The notes beneath the pieces were generated by a model that was not told the DNA's origin, did not search any database, and was given only the letters and a program-made list of their open reading frames with translations. A program made the position numbers and the translations under genes. A stretch of 64,000 bases of DNA from CAVXEF01 sp963827315 (GTDB taxonomy: Bacteria; Planctomycetota; Phycisphaerae; Sedimentisphaerales; Anaerobacaceae): the NCBI GenBank assembly GCA_963827315.1, contig CAWHAL010000004.1:634665-698664 (forward strand), read 5' to 3'. Below are positions 33,709 through 43,020 of the stretch, piece by piece; positions within the stretch are counted from its first letter, which is position 1, and each line of letters starts with the position of its first letter.

Positions 33709-35490
33709 ATGGGAGAGACAGAATTTACGAGCGGCATAAGAATTATCGAAGTAAGAATGCGGAATTTTCGTTCCTTAAAAAAAGTAGATGTCAAATTAGA
33801 TTGGCTTTCTGTTTTAATTGGAGCTAATAATTCGGGCAAAACAAGTTTCTTAGAAGCCCTTAATGCTGCAATAGGAGCGGTTCGTCATAATATCACAATT
33901 GATGATATATTCCTCGATTCAAACGAGAAAAGACCGCCTAAAGATCGCGTTGTAATAATTGACTTACTTATTCGACCAATTGATAAACAAGGACAAATTC
34001 TCGAAAAATTACCATTAGGTAGTCCATGGACAGAACTATGGGGTAATGGTATCTCGCAAGATGAAGATGTTAATGATTTTGTTGGGATTAGAACAATAGC
34101 TAAATGGAACTCAACCCGTGGTGAGTATATTACTGAACGCAAATTTTTAAGTGAGTGGTTAAAAGATTCTATCAACATCGAGAAGGCGAAAACAAATGAA
34201 AAAATCACTGTAGGCGCAAGACATCTTGAGCCCATAGCCTTATATTTCATGGACGCAAAAAGGGATATTCTTGATGAAATGCGAAATAGAGGATCTTTTT
34301 GGTATAAACTTGTTTCTGATCTTGATATGCCCGAGAACCAAGTCAAAGAAGCGGAAAAGATATTAAATGATCTAAATGCAAAGATTATTTCCAATAGTGA
34401 GGTGTTGAGACATGTCCAAAGTCATCTCGATGAACTTTATAAAACGATACATTGTGATAAAGGAGGGGTCAGCATAACACCGCTGACAAGAAATATAAGA
34501 GATCTATCAAAGGGGATGGATGTAAATTTTTCCACTTCAGGAGCACAGTCTTTTCCGTTAGCTCGGCATGGGATGGGAACACGGAGCCTTGCCTCTATTT
34601 TAACTTTCAAAGCATATAGCTCATGGAGACAAAAGAAGGCAAAAGGTTCAGTTCATTCAATACTAGCGATGGAGGAACCTGAGACACATTTGCATCCGCA
34701 GGCGCAAAGGGCAATGTATTGGCAAATACAAGACATAACCGGGCAACGAATCATAAGCACGCATTCTCCATATTTGGCAAGTCAGGCCGATATATCATCA
34801 TTTAGACATTTTCAAAAAGTGAATTCAGAGACAATTGTTTCAACATACGATAGCACTTTGTTATCTTCTGATGATCTGCGCAAAATTAATCGTATGGTTA
34901 TGAATACGAGGGGAGAAATGCTTTTTGCAAGAGCAATTGTTCTCTTTGAGGGAGAAACGGAAGAACAAGCAATACCTATTTTTGCAGAAAAGTTTTTTAA
35001 ATATTCGACAATAAGCTTGGGTATTACTTTTATTGGTGTCGGAGGGTATGGAAGCTACACGCCATTTTTGCGAATGGCCACCGCATTTAATATCCCATGG
35101 TATATTTTTAGTGATGGACAGATTGAGGCCATTAACGGTGTTTCCGATTGCCTTAAAAGAATCAACCTTAAACTTCCTTTGAAAAATGTGTTTATAATCC
35201 CAAAGAATTTAGATTTTGAAAAATATCTGGCTATAAAACAATATAAAGACGTTTTAATTAACATGATAGTCGAAGTGAACGCTACCTGTGAAAAGCATAA
35301 GCAGGCATTAACACAAGAATGGTCAAAAAAGACAGATGTTCTTAATGATATATATGCCGAGTTATCGTCGAATAAAACAAAATATGCAGCCCATATCGCA
35401 CGTGCAATTTCTTGCATTGCTGATGTGGAATTGCAAGTCCCTGTTTTAATGAAACAATTGTTTGAGAAGATTAAAACGGATTTATTTTAA
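33709..35490 (+). CDS. gajA: Gabija protein GajA (OLD-family ATPase-TOPRIM nuclease)
   Basis: A 593-residue OLD-family nuclease. The ABC-type ATPase has Walker A GANNSGKT at 38-45, a signature region ARHGMGTRSLASIL and Walker B SILAMEEPETHLHPQAQR. The TOPRIM domain follows with E414 (VLFEGETEEQ) and D469 (YIFSDGQ). In the Gabija anti-phage system GajA is a sequence-specific nickase held in check by nucleotides. It is followed after 8 nt by a UvrD-like helicase, the defining pair. The ATG has AAGG 7 nt upstream. The gene is AT-rich compared with the window, a sign of transfer. Confidence 0.88.
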   Translation: MGETEFTSGIRIIEVRMRNFRSLKKVDVKLDWLSVLIGANNSGKTSFLEALNAAIGAVRHNITIDDIFLDSNEKRPPKDRVVIIDLLIRPIDKQGQILEKLPLGSPWTELWGNGISQDEDVNDFVGIRTIAKWNSTRGEYITERKFLSEWLKDSINIEKAKTNEKITVGARHLEPIALYFMDAKRDILDEMRNRGSFWYKLVSDLDMPENQVKEAEKILNDLNAKIISNSEVLRHVQSHLDELYKTIHCDKGGVSITPLTRNIRDLSKGMDVNFSTSGAQSFPLARHGMGTRSLASILTFKAYSSWRQKKAKGSVHSILAMEEPETHLHPQAQRAMYWQIQDITGQRIISTHSPYLASQADISSFRHFQKVNSETIVSTYDSTLLSSDDLRKINRMVMNTRGEMLFARAIVLFEGETEEQAIPIFAEKFFKYSTISLGITFIGVGGYGSYTPFLRMATAFNIPWYIFSDGQIEAINGVSDCLKRINLKLPLKNVFIIPKNLDFEKYLAIKQYKDVLINMIVEVNATCEKHKQALTQEWSKKTDVLNDIYAELSSNKTKYAAHIARAISCIADVELQVPVLMKQLFEKIKTDLF

Positions 35491-35513
35491 TGTAATTAGT
35501 GATGGTATTAAAA

Positions 35514-37358
35514 ATGACACGATTATCATTATCAAAAACGCAAAAGCAAATTGTCGATTTCGGGGATGGAGCTTTGCTCGTAGTTGCTGGGCCCGGCTCT
35601 GGTAAAACCCGCGTTGTAACAGAAAGAATAAGACGCATCCTTTCCGAAGAACAAGGACATTTCAGAGTATTGGCTTTAACTTTTACTAATAAAGCAGCCA
35701 ATGAAATGAAAGAACGGCTGTCTGAATTTCCCGATATTGAAAGTCGCGCTTTCATAGGCACTTTGCATAGCTTCTGCATGGAAGTATTAGCAAATAGGGG
35801 TAAATCAGTAGGTATCAATGGACTTCCTAATATCTTTGAATTATACGAAGACCGTAAATACATTCTAAGGCAGGCAGTGTTGAATGAACCTGATTTGGCT
35901 ATTGAGCTTAGAAATGCTGGTGATAATAAGGAACAGAATAATTTATTATCGCGCTGGCTTGAAATGATTGGACGAGCCAAAAACAATTTACGTCTTCCTG
36001 AAATGATCGATGATGAAATTGAAAGCAGGGTATATCAGGTCTATAACTCAGGGCTTAGGGCTTCAAACGCAGTCGATTACGATGATTTGCTTTTATTAAC
36101 GTATCAAATATTTATAGAAACCCCTAAAATTGCAGATTTTTATAGGAGGCAATATAAATATATTTGTATCGACGAGTCGCAGGATTTGAATGAAGCTCAA
36201 TATCAAGTATTAAAAGCATTATGTGGGACTGAATATAAAAATATTATGATGGTTGGCGATCCTAAGCAGGCCATTTATATGTGGAGAGACGCAAACCCGA
36301 AATATTTAGACTTGTTTTTAAAAGACTTTGGCGCCAAGAAAATTGTGTTAAAGGATAATTATCGTTGTTCGAAATCAGTCGTAAATGTAGCACAGAGATT
36401 GGCTCCAGAATATAGTGTCGAGGGGCAACTCCCAATCAAAGGTGAAGTTGTCTTGTTAGAAGGCGATAACGAAGAGGATGAAGCAAATCAAATATTAAGT
36501 TATCTGAGCAATTTAATTAAAAATGGGCACAGAGATATAGAAGGAAGCATCACTTTAAATAAATGTGCGTTACTCGCACGAAATCGGTACGTGTTCACAG
36601 AAATTGAAAAGCAGTTAAAAAGATTGGAATGGTTATATTATAAGCAGTTGACCGCTAATGACGAGTTTGAAACAGATGTGATAAAGGATTTTGAGTTATG
36701 TTTACGCCTCCTCGCAAATCCTGATGATAAATTACATTTGGAAATTCTTCTGAAGCGATGGAACGAAGATTTATCACGTATTTATGACATGTCTGCTGAT
36801 ATTCATGGAGAAATCTTAAAGCTCGCGAAGAAAAAAAGGCCATGCTTATATGATGCCATAATTTCTTTGGGACATAAGGACGGGAATTTAAATCTCATTA
36901 AAGCATTAGATAAGATCAATGAGCATGCCCAACAAATAATGAATGATGATGAAGAGCGAGAGCTTTTGATAAATGATATTGGAATAATGAGGAAACATTG
37001 GGATGCCTACATAAGAAAAGAAACTGGTGGTAATCAAAACATTTCAATGTTCCTCGCCCAAGTAGCTCTTGGTGAAACTCAACAACCGCGACAAGACGGC
37101 TTGGCTCTATTGACTGTTCATTCTGCGAAAGGATTAGAATTTGATGTTGTAGTGGTGATGGGTTTGATGGAAGGGGTATTTCCTGATTATAGAGCTAAAG
37201 GTGCTTCACTAGATGAAGAAAAACGTAACATATTTGTTGCGGTTACACGGTCCAAGCGATTACTGGCTTTGTCATATTCCAAAACCAAGAAAATGCCTTG
37301 GGGAGATGTTAAGATACAGAAACGATCAAGGTATTTGGATGAAATATTTACCGAGTAG
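35514..37358 (+). CDS. gajB: Gabija protein GajB (UvrD-like helicase)
   Basis: A 614-residue superfamily 1A helicase. Q-motif region LSKTQKQIVD, Walker A VAGPGSGKTR, motif Ia LTFTNKAANEM, motif II CIDESQDLNEAQY, motif III VGDPKQAIYMWRDA, motif IV DNYRCS, motif V LTVHSAKGLEFDVV and motif VI VAVTRSKRLL are all present. In Gabija, GajB is thought to sense or unwind damaged or foreign DNA and work with GajA. It is longer than the first described GajB (about 494 residues). The ATG at 35514 begins the conserved part; ATG codons 12 and 15 nt earlier are possible. Confidence 0.87.
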   Translation: MTRLSLSKTQKQIVDFGDGALLVVAGPGSGKTRVVTERIRRILSEEQGHFRVLALTFTNKAANEMKERLSEFPDIESRAFIGTLHSFCMEVLANRGKSVGINGLPNIFELYEDRKYILRQAVLNEPDLAIELRNAGDNKEQNNLLSRWLEMIGRAKNNLRLPEMIDDEIESRVYQVYNSGLRASNAVDYDDLLLLTYQIFIETPKIADFYRRQYKYICIDESQDLNEAQYQVLKALCGTEYKNIMMVGDPKQAIYMWRDANPKYLDLFLKDFGAKKIVLKDNYRCSKSVVNVAQRLAPEYSVEGQLPIKGEVVLLEGDNEEDEANQILSYLSNLIKNGHRDIEGSITLNKCALLARNRYVFTEIEKQLKRLEWLYYKQLTANDEFETDVIKDFELCLRLLANPDDKLHLEILLKRWNEDLSRIYDMSADIHGEILKLAKKKRPCLYDAIISLGHKDGNLNLIKALDKINEHAQQIMNDDEERELLINDIGIMRKHWDAYIRKETGGNQNISMFLAQVALGETQQPRQDGLALLTVHSAKGLEFDVVVVMGLMEGVFPDYRAKGASLDEEKRNIFVAVTRSKRLLALSYSKTKKMPWGDVKIQKRSRYLDEIFTE

Positions 37359-37365
37359 TTAAATT

Positions 37366-37475
37366 ATGAAGCTTCAATTCGACGCAAAAGATTTTATGGC
37401 AGGAAAGAAGCTTTTATGAAAAGGGAAAGAAAATACAATTTCGATATTAATAAGCCAGGAGTTATTTATGCCTGA
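37366..37475 (+). other. Two overlapping micro-ORFs between gajB and the DUF2130 gene
   Basis: 37366-37419 encodes MKLQFDAKDFMAGKKLL, and its stop overlaps the ATG of 37416-37475, which encodes 19 residues and overlaps the DUF2130 start. The first resembles the opening of type III restriction subunits (MKLQFD...), so these may be decayed remnants. Chance frames cannot be excluded. Confidence 0.25.
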
Positions 37476-38718
37476 CCAAGTAATTAAATGCCCTCACTGC
37501 GGAAAAGATATTGAAGTGACGGAAGTCTTGACTCATTCGATTCGCGAATCGATGAAGGCAGAGCTTGATGGAGAGCTTGCAAAAAACAAGCAGGAATTTG
37601 CCAAGCAGCAGGCCGCTTTAAAGCAGAAGGAAAGAGAACTTGCCGCTCAGCAGGAATCTATTGATGAGCAAGTCGCTGAAAAAGTCAAAGCCGGGCAAAA
37701 GCTGATTGCCGAAACAGAGAGAAAGAAAATTTTAGCAGAACAAGCCGAACAGACAAAGGCGCTTCAGGAAGAACTGGACGAAAAGAACAAAAAACTGTCT
37801 GGTATGCAGAAGCAGGAAATCGAACTCCGAAAGAAGCAGCGAGAACTCGAACAGAAACAACAGGAGCTTGAGCTGGAGAATCAACGAACGCTCGATGCCG
37901 AAAGAAAGAAGATATCCGAAGAAGCAGGTCAAAAGGCAGCCGAAGAACAACAGTTTAAGATGCGAGAAAAGGACGACCTTATTAAATCCATGCAGGTACA
38001 GATTGAAAGCCTAAAACGCCGTGCCGAAAGCGGCTCTCAGGAAGCTCAAGGCGAAGCACTGGAGGGAGCGTTGCAAGATATGTTGCAGCAAACCTTCCCC
38101 TTTGACCGCATTGAAGAAGTAAAGAAAGGTCAGCGCGGAGCAGATGTCGTTCAGATTGTCAGAAATACTACCGGTAAAGAATGCGGTAAAATTCTCTGGG
38201 AGTCCAAATATACAAAGGATTTTCAAAAGGGATGGATTGAAAAGCTTAAAAAAGACCAGCAGGAAGCCGGGGCAGAAATTGCCGTCATTACAACAATTAC
38301 TCTTCCTAAGGAAATTAAGAATTTCGGGCCTTTTGAGAATGTCTGGATAACGAATTTTGCTTCTGCTGCTGGATTATCTGCGGCATTGCGTATGGGACTG
38401 ATCAATGCAACCAGAGAAAAGGCATTAACAGACAATCAGGAAACCCTCAAAGACATTATCTACAAATACGTAACAGGGCAAGAGTTTGCCATGCAGATTC
38501 GTTCTGTTGCGGAGGCATTCATCCGTATGCAAGGAGATTTGAATAAAGAAAAACGGGCAATGGAACGTGTCTGGAAGAGTCGGGAAAAACAGATTGAAAC
38601 GGTCCTAAGCAATATTACCGGCATACGGGGCTCACTGGAAGGTTATGTCGGGCAAAAAATTCTGCCATCTATGGAAACACTCTCACTTGAAGCCATCGAA
38701 ACAGATGAAATCTCATAA
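37468..38718 (+). CDS. DUF2130 protein with coiled coil and nuclease-like core
   Basis: A 416-residue protein. An N-terminal zinc-ribbon-like CPHCGKDIE (8-16), a long charged coiled coil (about 35-190, rich in EQKQ), then the DUF2130 domain. The domain has RGADVVQIV followed by KILWESKYTKDF, which fits the D...ExK arrangement of PD-(D/E)XK nucleases and RmuC-type proteins (inference). The family is often found with restriction and defence genes. AGGAG lies 7 nt before the ATG. It follows gajB on the same strand, but is less AT-rich. Confidence 0.8.
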   Translation: MPDQVIKCPHCGKDIEVTEVLTHSIRESMKAELDGELAKNKQEFAKQQAALKQKERELAAQQESIDEQVAEKVKAGQKLIAETERKKILAEQAEQTKALQEELDEKNKKLSGMQKQEIELRKKQRELEQKQQELELENQRTLDAERKKISEEAGQKAAEEQQFKMREKDDLIKSMQVQIESLKRRAESGSQEAQGEALEGALQDMLQQTFPFDRIEEVKKGQRGADVVQIVRNTTGKECGKILWESKYTKDFQKGWIEKLKKDQQEAGAEIAVITTITLPKEIKNFGPFENVWITNFASAAGLSAALRMGLINATREKALTDNQETLKDIIYKYVTGQEFAMQIRSVAEAFIRMQGDLNKEKRAMERVWKSREKQIETVLSNITGIRGSLEGYVGQKILPSMETLSLEAIETDEIS

Positions 38719-38812
38719 ATTTTAATTTCTGTGTTCTCTGTGGGCGCTGCGCGAGAAGACAGGCAATTCGTTGAAGCAGAGAAGAGGTCCCACCTTGCTT
38801 AATCGTTATAGT

Positions 38813-39427
38813 TTAACCCATCACCTCGGCAAGTTGGGTAAGCATTTTCTGAAGTAGTTCCATTGGCAGGCCCATCACGTTTGTCAAACTGCCGGCGATT
38901 CGCTCAACGAATTCGTCGCCGGTTTCCTGAATGGCGTAGGCCCCCGCCTTTCCCCGCCACGAGCCGCCCCTGATGTGTTTGGCTATCTGCTCATCCGTCA
39001 TCTTCTTTGGATAAATAGTGGTAGTATCGCTACTTACCATTTCGATGCCGCTGTTCAGCCGCACAATCGCCACCGCAGTTATCACTTTATGAGCCTTGCT
39101 GAAAAGTTTTCGCGTAATCTCTTCTGCCTCTTTGGCGTTATGGGGTTTACCGATTATCTGGCCCTCGAAATCAATAACGGTATCCACCCCGATTACAATA
39201 TGGTCAGGAAATTCAGCAGCGACGTTTTTCGCCTTGGCAAGAGCCAATCGTTTCGCATACTCGCAGGGTTTAAGTCCCTTAGGTGAAATTGCTGACTCGT
39301 CAATATCTGCCGGGCAAACCGTAAATTTATACCCCGCTTCAGCCAGTAATTGTTTCCGGCGAGGCGAAGCCGATGCCAAAACGATGGATTCGACAGGCTC
39401 ACCATACATAGACGCCGATAGTCCCAT
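38813..39427 (-). CDS. maf: Maf-like nucleoside triphosphate pyrophosphatase
   Basis: A 204-residue Maf/HAM1-fold enzyme. VLASASPRRKQLLAEAG, the metal-binding IGVDTVIDFEGQIIGKP and RGGSWRGKAGAYAIQ are diagnostic. It hydrolyses non-standard or canonical pyrimidine triphosphates and is called a septum-formation inhibitor. The start may be a little downstream of 39427 (the conserved part begins VESIVLAS). Transcribed with the DUF1570-like lipoprotein upstream (17 nt). Confidence 0.9.
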   Translation of the reverse strand: MGLSASMYGEPVESIVLASASPRRKQLLAEAGYKFTVCPADIDESAISPKGLKPCEYAKRLALAKAKNVAAEFPDHIVIGVDTVIDFEGQIIGKPHNAKEAEEITRKLFSKAHKVITAVAIVRLNSGIEMVSSDTTTIYPKKMTDEQIAKHIRGGSWRGKAGAYAIQETGDEFVERIAGSLTNVMGLPMELLQKMLTQLAEVMG

Positions 39428-39444
39428 CCCCTACACCCCATCCC

Positions 39445-40494
39445 TTATTCTTTCAACTGGACGTGATAGACTATCTTTCGGCAGAAGATTAGATACTCCT
39501 GTTCGAGCTGGTCGAAATCATCGCCTATGTAATATTCGAACAGTTTCGTACCAATGGCACGGTTCCACCAGACGGTTATCGGGATGTTTCTGTCCGCTGC
39601 GACTCTTTTGCCATCTTCATCGAGAGGCCATTGGCCCTTTAGTCCATCCATCATCAGCTTATAATAATTGCCGAGCCTTTTCCCGTAGCTATCCTCCCGC
39701 AGAAATCGCACGAGAGCATAGCACTGGCCATAAAAAGCAGTTACCGCGTCCTCGTTTGCGGTCAGCGCTTCGCCGGGATTCATACCAACTAACTGCTTAA
39801 TCGGTATCATTTTGTTGGTCATAAGGGTTTTCTTCAGCGCAGCGAGTCGGCCAAGATTCCTGCTCGGCTCAAAGTAAAATAATCCTTTGTCGTACCTGCT
39901 GGCCTCGAAGAGCATTGCGCCGCCCTCGTCGAGCCAGCTCGGCAGACGAAAACTGAAGTGCCTGCTGTTGAACTGGTGCCAGCCTTCGTGTCCGAGCACA
40001 GAAAATGTCCGCTCTCTTCCGATGTTGTAAGCGACGCACGAGCCGTTCAGAAAATAAGCACCGGCCTTTATCTTGCAGTACAGCGGCGCCTGTGGGCCGG
40101 TGAAGCTCTTCGTGAAATCCTCCCACTGCTTGCGCTCGGCGAAAAGGTAAACGCTGAACTTGGTCGTTGTTTCGACCGGCTGAGGCAGCTGATTGTTGTA
40201 GCCGCGGTAGGCTGACTCCACAAATCCCGGAAGCTCGCTGAGCATCAGAGGCTCCAGCAGCGTGGTACGAACTTCGTAATGCTCAGTAGTGATTTTCAGG
40301 CCCGGCCCATAATCATTTTCCCAGACCTCAACGGATTTCAGAGCCGGCAGATTCAGCCTTTGCAAATACCCTATCATACCGGCACAGGTATCGATTCGCT
40401 GGGCCTTAGAGCTGCCAACCTGAGACTGGCTTTCGAGACAGCCGATGACAGGGATAATGCCAAGCATACAAATCAACGCAAGTTTTCTTGTCAT
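39445..40494 (-). CDS. Lipoprotein with gluzincin-like HExxH site (DUF1570-like)
   Basis: A 349-residue protein. Signal MTRKLALICMLGIIPVIG, lipobox ending at C19. An HEGWH zinc-protease motif (H169, E170, H173) is followed by DEGGAMLFE, with E190 a likely third ligand. This matches DUF1570-type proteins of planctomycetes, thought to be membrane-anchored metallopeptidases. The substrate is unknown. AMMECR1 gene lies 17 nt upstream on the same strand. Confidence 0.72.
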   Translation of the reverse strand: MTRKLALICMLGIIPVIGCLESQSQVGSSKAQRIDTCAGMIGYLQRLNLPALKSVEVWENDYGPGLKITTEHYEVRTTLLEPLMLSELPGFVESAYRGYNNQLPQPVETTTKFSVYLFAERKQWEDFTKSFTGPQAPLYCKIKAGAYFLNGSCVAYNIGRERTFSVLGHEGWHQFNSRHFSFRLPSWLDEGGAMLFEASRYDKGLFYFEPSRNLGRLAALKKTLMTNKMIPIKQLVGMNPGEALTANEDAVTAFYGQCYALVRFLREDSYGKRLGNYYKLMMDGLKGQWPLDEDGKRVAADRNIPITVWWNRAIGTKLFEYYIGDDFDQLEQEYLIFCRKIVYHVQLKE

Positions 40495-40511
40495 AAGAGG
40501 GTCTTTCCTAC

Positions 40512-41072
40512 TTAGATTTCTTTGAACGGTGAGCCGAATACCTCGGCGGTGAACAGGTAAACTTCGGTAGCGAGGTCTTTCCAGGCATCAGCGGGCAGTC
40601 CTGCTTTGTGTGCGCAGCAGTACGAGAGAAACTGTTCCTTGTTCCAGCCGGTCTCTGTGGCAACCTGAGGCAGAAAACAGCCGGATGCTCCTCTTCTTTT
40701 TATATAGATGCCGTCTATCCCAAGGCGCAGGCTCAAGGGGTCATTCGTCTTTCGCAGCGGCGAAAGTACTGAGATTTCAACATCAAGCTGCTCCAATTCG
40801 TCGGCGGTGATGGGGTCAGCAAAGAAGCGTGGGTCGCCGGTTGCCGAGACCCCTGCCATCTCAACAACCAGCTCAATCAAAGGTCTGTCGGAGGTAAATT
40901 GACCGATACAGCCGCGCAGTCGCTCTGCGTTTTTCAGTGTTACGAAGCAGCCGCAATGGGCGTTTAGCTGCGGGTCGTCCGATTTTGGTTTGGGCAGCGC
41001 CCCGCCGCCGATAACCGCCTTAACCGTATCGCAGGCGGTCTTAAGCAAAACCTTTTTTTGTGCGTCGTCCAT
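40512..41072 (-). CDS. AMMECR1-domain protein
   Basis: A 186-residue AMMECR1 protein (the A component of the Amme-Memo-radical SAM group). Conserved blocks are GCFVTLKNAERLRGCIGQF, ATGDPRFFADPITADELEQLDVEISVLSP and GCFLPQVATETGWNKEQFLSYCC. The biochemical function is unsettled. The Memo and radical SAM partners are not in the window. Confidence 0.9.
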   Translation of the reverse strand: MDDAQKKVLLKTACDTVKAVIGGGALPKPKSDDPQLNAHCGCFVTLKNAERLRGCIGQFTSDRPLIELVVEMAGVSATGDPRFFADPITADELEQLDVEISVLSPLRKTNDPLSLRLGIDGIYIKRRGASGCFLPQVATETGWNKEQFLSYCCAHKAGLPADAWKDLATEVYLFTAEVFGSPFKEI

Positions 41073-41104
41073 AAAAACTACTGCTCATACCGAATCATCA
41101 GCAA

Positions 41105-41950
41105 TCAATGCAATAATTTTATCACAACGAAGCCGCCTATCAATAACAATACGAAGGCCAGCGAGAACCAGTTGAAGTATTTTTCGAGGACGGGCTTGAT
41201 TTTCTCGCCCTTCCAGCCCAGCAGACCCGCTACCATAAAAAACCTCGCGGACCGGCTGAGAGCCGATGCAATGAAAAAGATAAGAAAATCAATCTTGAAT
41301 ACTCCCGCAGTAACGGTAATCACCTTATACGGAATAGGAGTAAAGCCGGCAATTGCGACTATTTCCCAATCGTATCTCACATACAAGGCACCTACGGTCG
41401 TGAACGGTTTTATATTGACCTGGCTTATCGCTTGTTCATCTATTGACTCCGTTTTGCCATCACGGGATGTTAGGACAATGGGGTAAACAGGCGTTACTCG
41501 AAATTTAGGCGCCGGCTCAAGGAGCATCTGGGCATCAACACATTTGCGGTCAATAAGGCCCTGCACCTGCTGGCCTGATTTGAGCACGATAGCATCCCGT
41601 GAGAATCCGGGGACGTAGTCGTGAAATACATTTCCGACCCCCGCCCACAGGAACATTCCTATTATATACCCGAAGCATCCGCCTACAACCGAAGCGGCAG
41701 AGCACAAAAGTGCGTATCTTAACCATTTCTTAGGCGTACTTAGCGACATCGCCGCTAATAGGACATCCGGCGGGACAGGGAAGAAACTCGATTCGGCGAA
41801 AGCAAGCAGGAATAATGCTGCCTGGGCGTGAGTGGTATCGGCCCAGTGAATGACCCAGTCGTAGAGCCTTCTGTGCCAGTGCCACCAGGCGACTGACTTG
41901 TCGCTCGTCGCTCGTCGCTCGTCGCTCGTTTTTGTTTCTTCGTTTGCCAT
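41105..41950 (-). CDS. VTT-domain membrane protein (DedA/YqaA-like)
   Basis: A protein of up to 281 residues. The VTT core is recognisable: AESSFFPVPPDVLLAAMSL, then a loop and transmembrane helices ending GFTPIPYKVITVTAGVF and SRSARFFMVAGLLGW. Family members are putative lipid scramblases or transporters. A ~50-residue hydrophilic loop (SGQQVQGLIDRKCVDAQM region) is inserted between the core halves, unusual for YqaA. The first 20 residues are encoded by four 7-bp tandem repeats, so the true start may lie downstream, near RRLYDWVIHW. Confidence 0.78.
   Translation of the reverse strand: MANEETKTSDERRATSDKSVAWWHWHRRLYDWVIHWADTTHAQAALFLLAFAESSFFPVPPDVLLAAMSLSTPKKWLRYALLCSAASVVGGCFGYIIGMFLWAGVGNVFHDYVPGFSRDAIVLKSGQQVQGLIDRKCVDAQMLLEPAPKFRVTPVYPIVLTSRDGKTESIDEQAISQVNIKPFTTVGALYVRYDWEIVAIAGFTPIPYKVITVTAGVFKIDFLIFFIASALSRSARFFMVAGLLGWKGEKIKPVLEKYFNWFSLAFVLLLIGGFVVIKLLH
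41900..41927. repeat. Four tandem 7-bp repeats (GTCGCTC)
   Basis: 28 nt of perfect GTCGCTC tandem repeats at the start of the VTT gene. Because 7 is not a multiple of 3, gain or loss of a unit would change the frame of the annotated N-terminus. Confidence 0.85.
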
Positions 41951-42032
41951 TCGTTATTCCTTGCTGGACATTACCTCTGTCTTCCGTCTCTGTCCTCTGT
42001 GGCTAAATTTTGTGCCCAGAATAAGAATAACC

Positions 42033-42041
42033 TGTTATAAT
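42033..42041 (+). promoter_or_regulatory. Candidate extended -10 promoter of ispE-spoVG
   Basis: TGTTATAAT combines a consensus TATAAT (42036-42041) with the extended TGn, 58 nt before ispE. No good -35 box is seen (TTGTGC at 42010 with a 20-nt spacer). Confidence 0.4.
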
Positions 42042-42098
42042 GTCAACGAGCAAATTATGCGGCTTAAACGAGATACGCTTCACAAAATATGAGTAGTT

Positions 42099-42998
42099 AT
42101 GATTGGTAAAAAACAATTCGAAGCCCTCGGTGATGGTTTATTAGTACGAGCACCGGCGAAAATCAATCTATCTCTGCTTATAGCCGGCAAACGGCCGGAC
42201 GGCTTCCACGAAATAGAAACCATAATGGCCAAGGTCAATTTCTACGATGAAATCCTTATCGAAAAAGGCAGCAAAATCGGCATTGAACTTGTCTGTAAAG
42301 GGCCGCTCTGGGCGCCTGAAGGAAAAGACAATTTAGTTTATAAGGCCGCCGAGATGCTGCTAAGAAACCGCAGCCAAACCCCCAATATAAAAATCACCCT
42401 TACCAAAAACATCCCGGCAGGCTCAGGATTAGGCTCGGCAAGCAGTAACGCAGCAGCAACGCTAATTGGGTTAAACAAATATTTAGATTTACAACTTCCC
42501 AATGCTGAACTTGCCAAACTCGCAACCCAATTAGGCAGCGATGTAGCCTTCTTTTTGGATGGGCCTTTGGCGTTTTGTACGGGAAGAGGAGAAAAAATTA
42601 AAAAATTAAAGAAAGATTTCAGCTTTTGCGCCCTTTTGATTCTGCCTGATATAAGTGTTTCCACACAAAAGGTTTACGCAAATTATACGCATGAACCGGC
42701 CCTTTACAAAAAGCTCAGCGGCGAAATAAACGGCCTTATCAAAAAAAACAGGGTTGATTTAGCAACCAAAATCTGCGCAAATATGCTCGAAAACAGTTGT
42801 TTGAGCTTATACAGCCAGCTTGCTAAGCTAAAGGCAAAAGCAGAGTCTTTAGGTGTGAAGCCTTTGCATTTAACGGGCAGCGGTTCAGCATTGTTTAGGG
42901 TTTTTGAGGAAAAGGACGAAAAGGAAGCTGACGAAAACAAGCGGAAACTCGAGGAAATGTCGTGCAAAAGCGTTATTGTGAGAAGCACGAGATGGTAA
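42099..42998 (+). CDS. ispE: 4-diphosphocytidyl-2-C-methyl-D-erythritol kinase
   Basis: A 299-residue GHMP kinase of the MEP isoprenoid pathway. RAPAKINLSLLIAGKRPDGFHEIET (in parts), the ATP loop PAGSGLGSASSNAAA and LTGSGSALF are diagnostic. It phosphorylates CDP-methylerythritol in the cytoplasm. It is followed by spoVG after 22 nt, echoing the ispE-spoVG neighbourhood of Firmicutes. No clear ribosome site precedes the ATG. Confidence 0.93.
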   Translation: MIGKKQFEALGDGLLVRAPAKINLSLLIAGKRPDGFHEIETIMAKVNFYDEILIEKGSKIGIELVCKGPLWAPEGKDNLVYKAAEMLLRNRSQTPNIKITLTKNIPAGSGLGSASSNAAATLIGLNKYLDLQLPNAELAKLATQLGSDVAFFLDGPLAFCTGRGEKIKKLKKDFSFCALLILPDISVSTQKVYANYTHEPALYKKLSGEINGLIKKNRVDLATKICANMLENSCLSLYSQLAKLKAKAESLGVKPLHLTGSGSALFRVFEEKDEKEADENKRKLEEMSCKSVIVRSTRW

Positions 42999-43020
42999 AC
43001 TTTTAAGCGAGGCAAAGAAA

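Noticed and set aside
33709..37358. OLD-family nuclease and helicase read as unrelated single genes
   Set aside because: An 8-nt gap, TOPRIM residues and a UvrD-like partner define Gabija better than a lone OLD nuclease.
39096..39800. 234-codon plus-strand frame opposite maf and the lipoprotein
   Set aside because: Antisense shadow with low-complexity composition.
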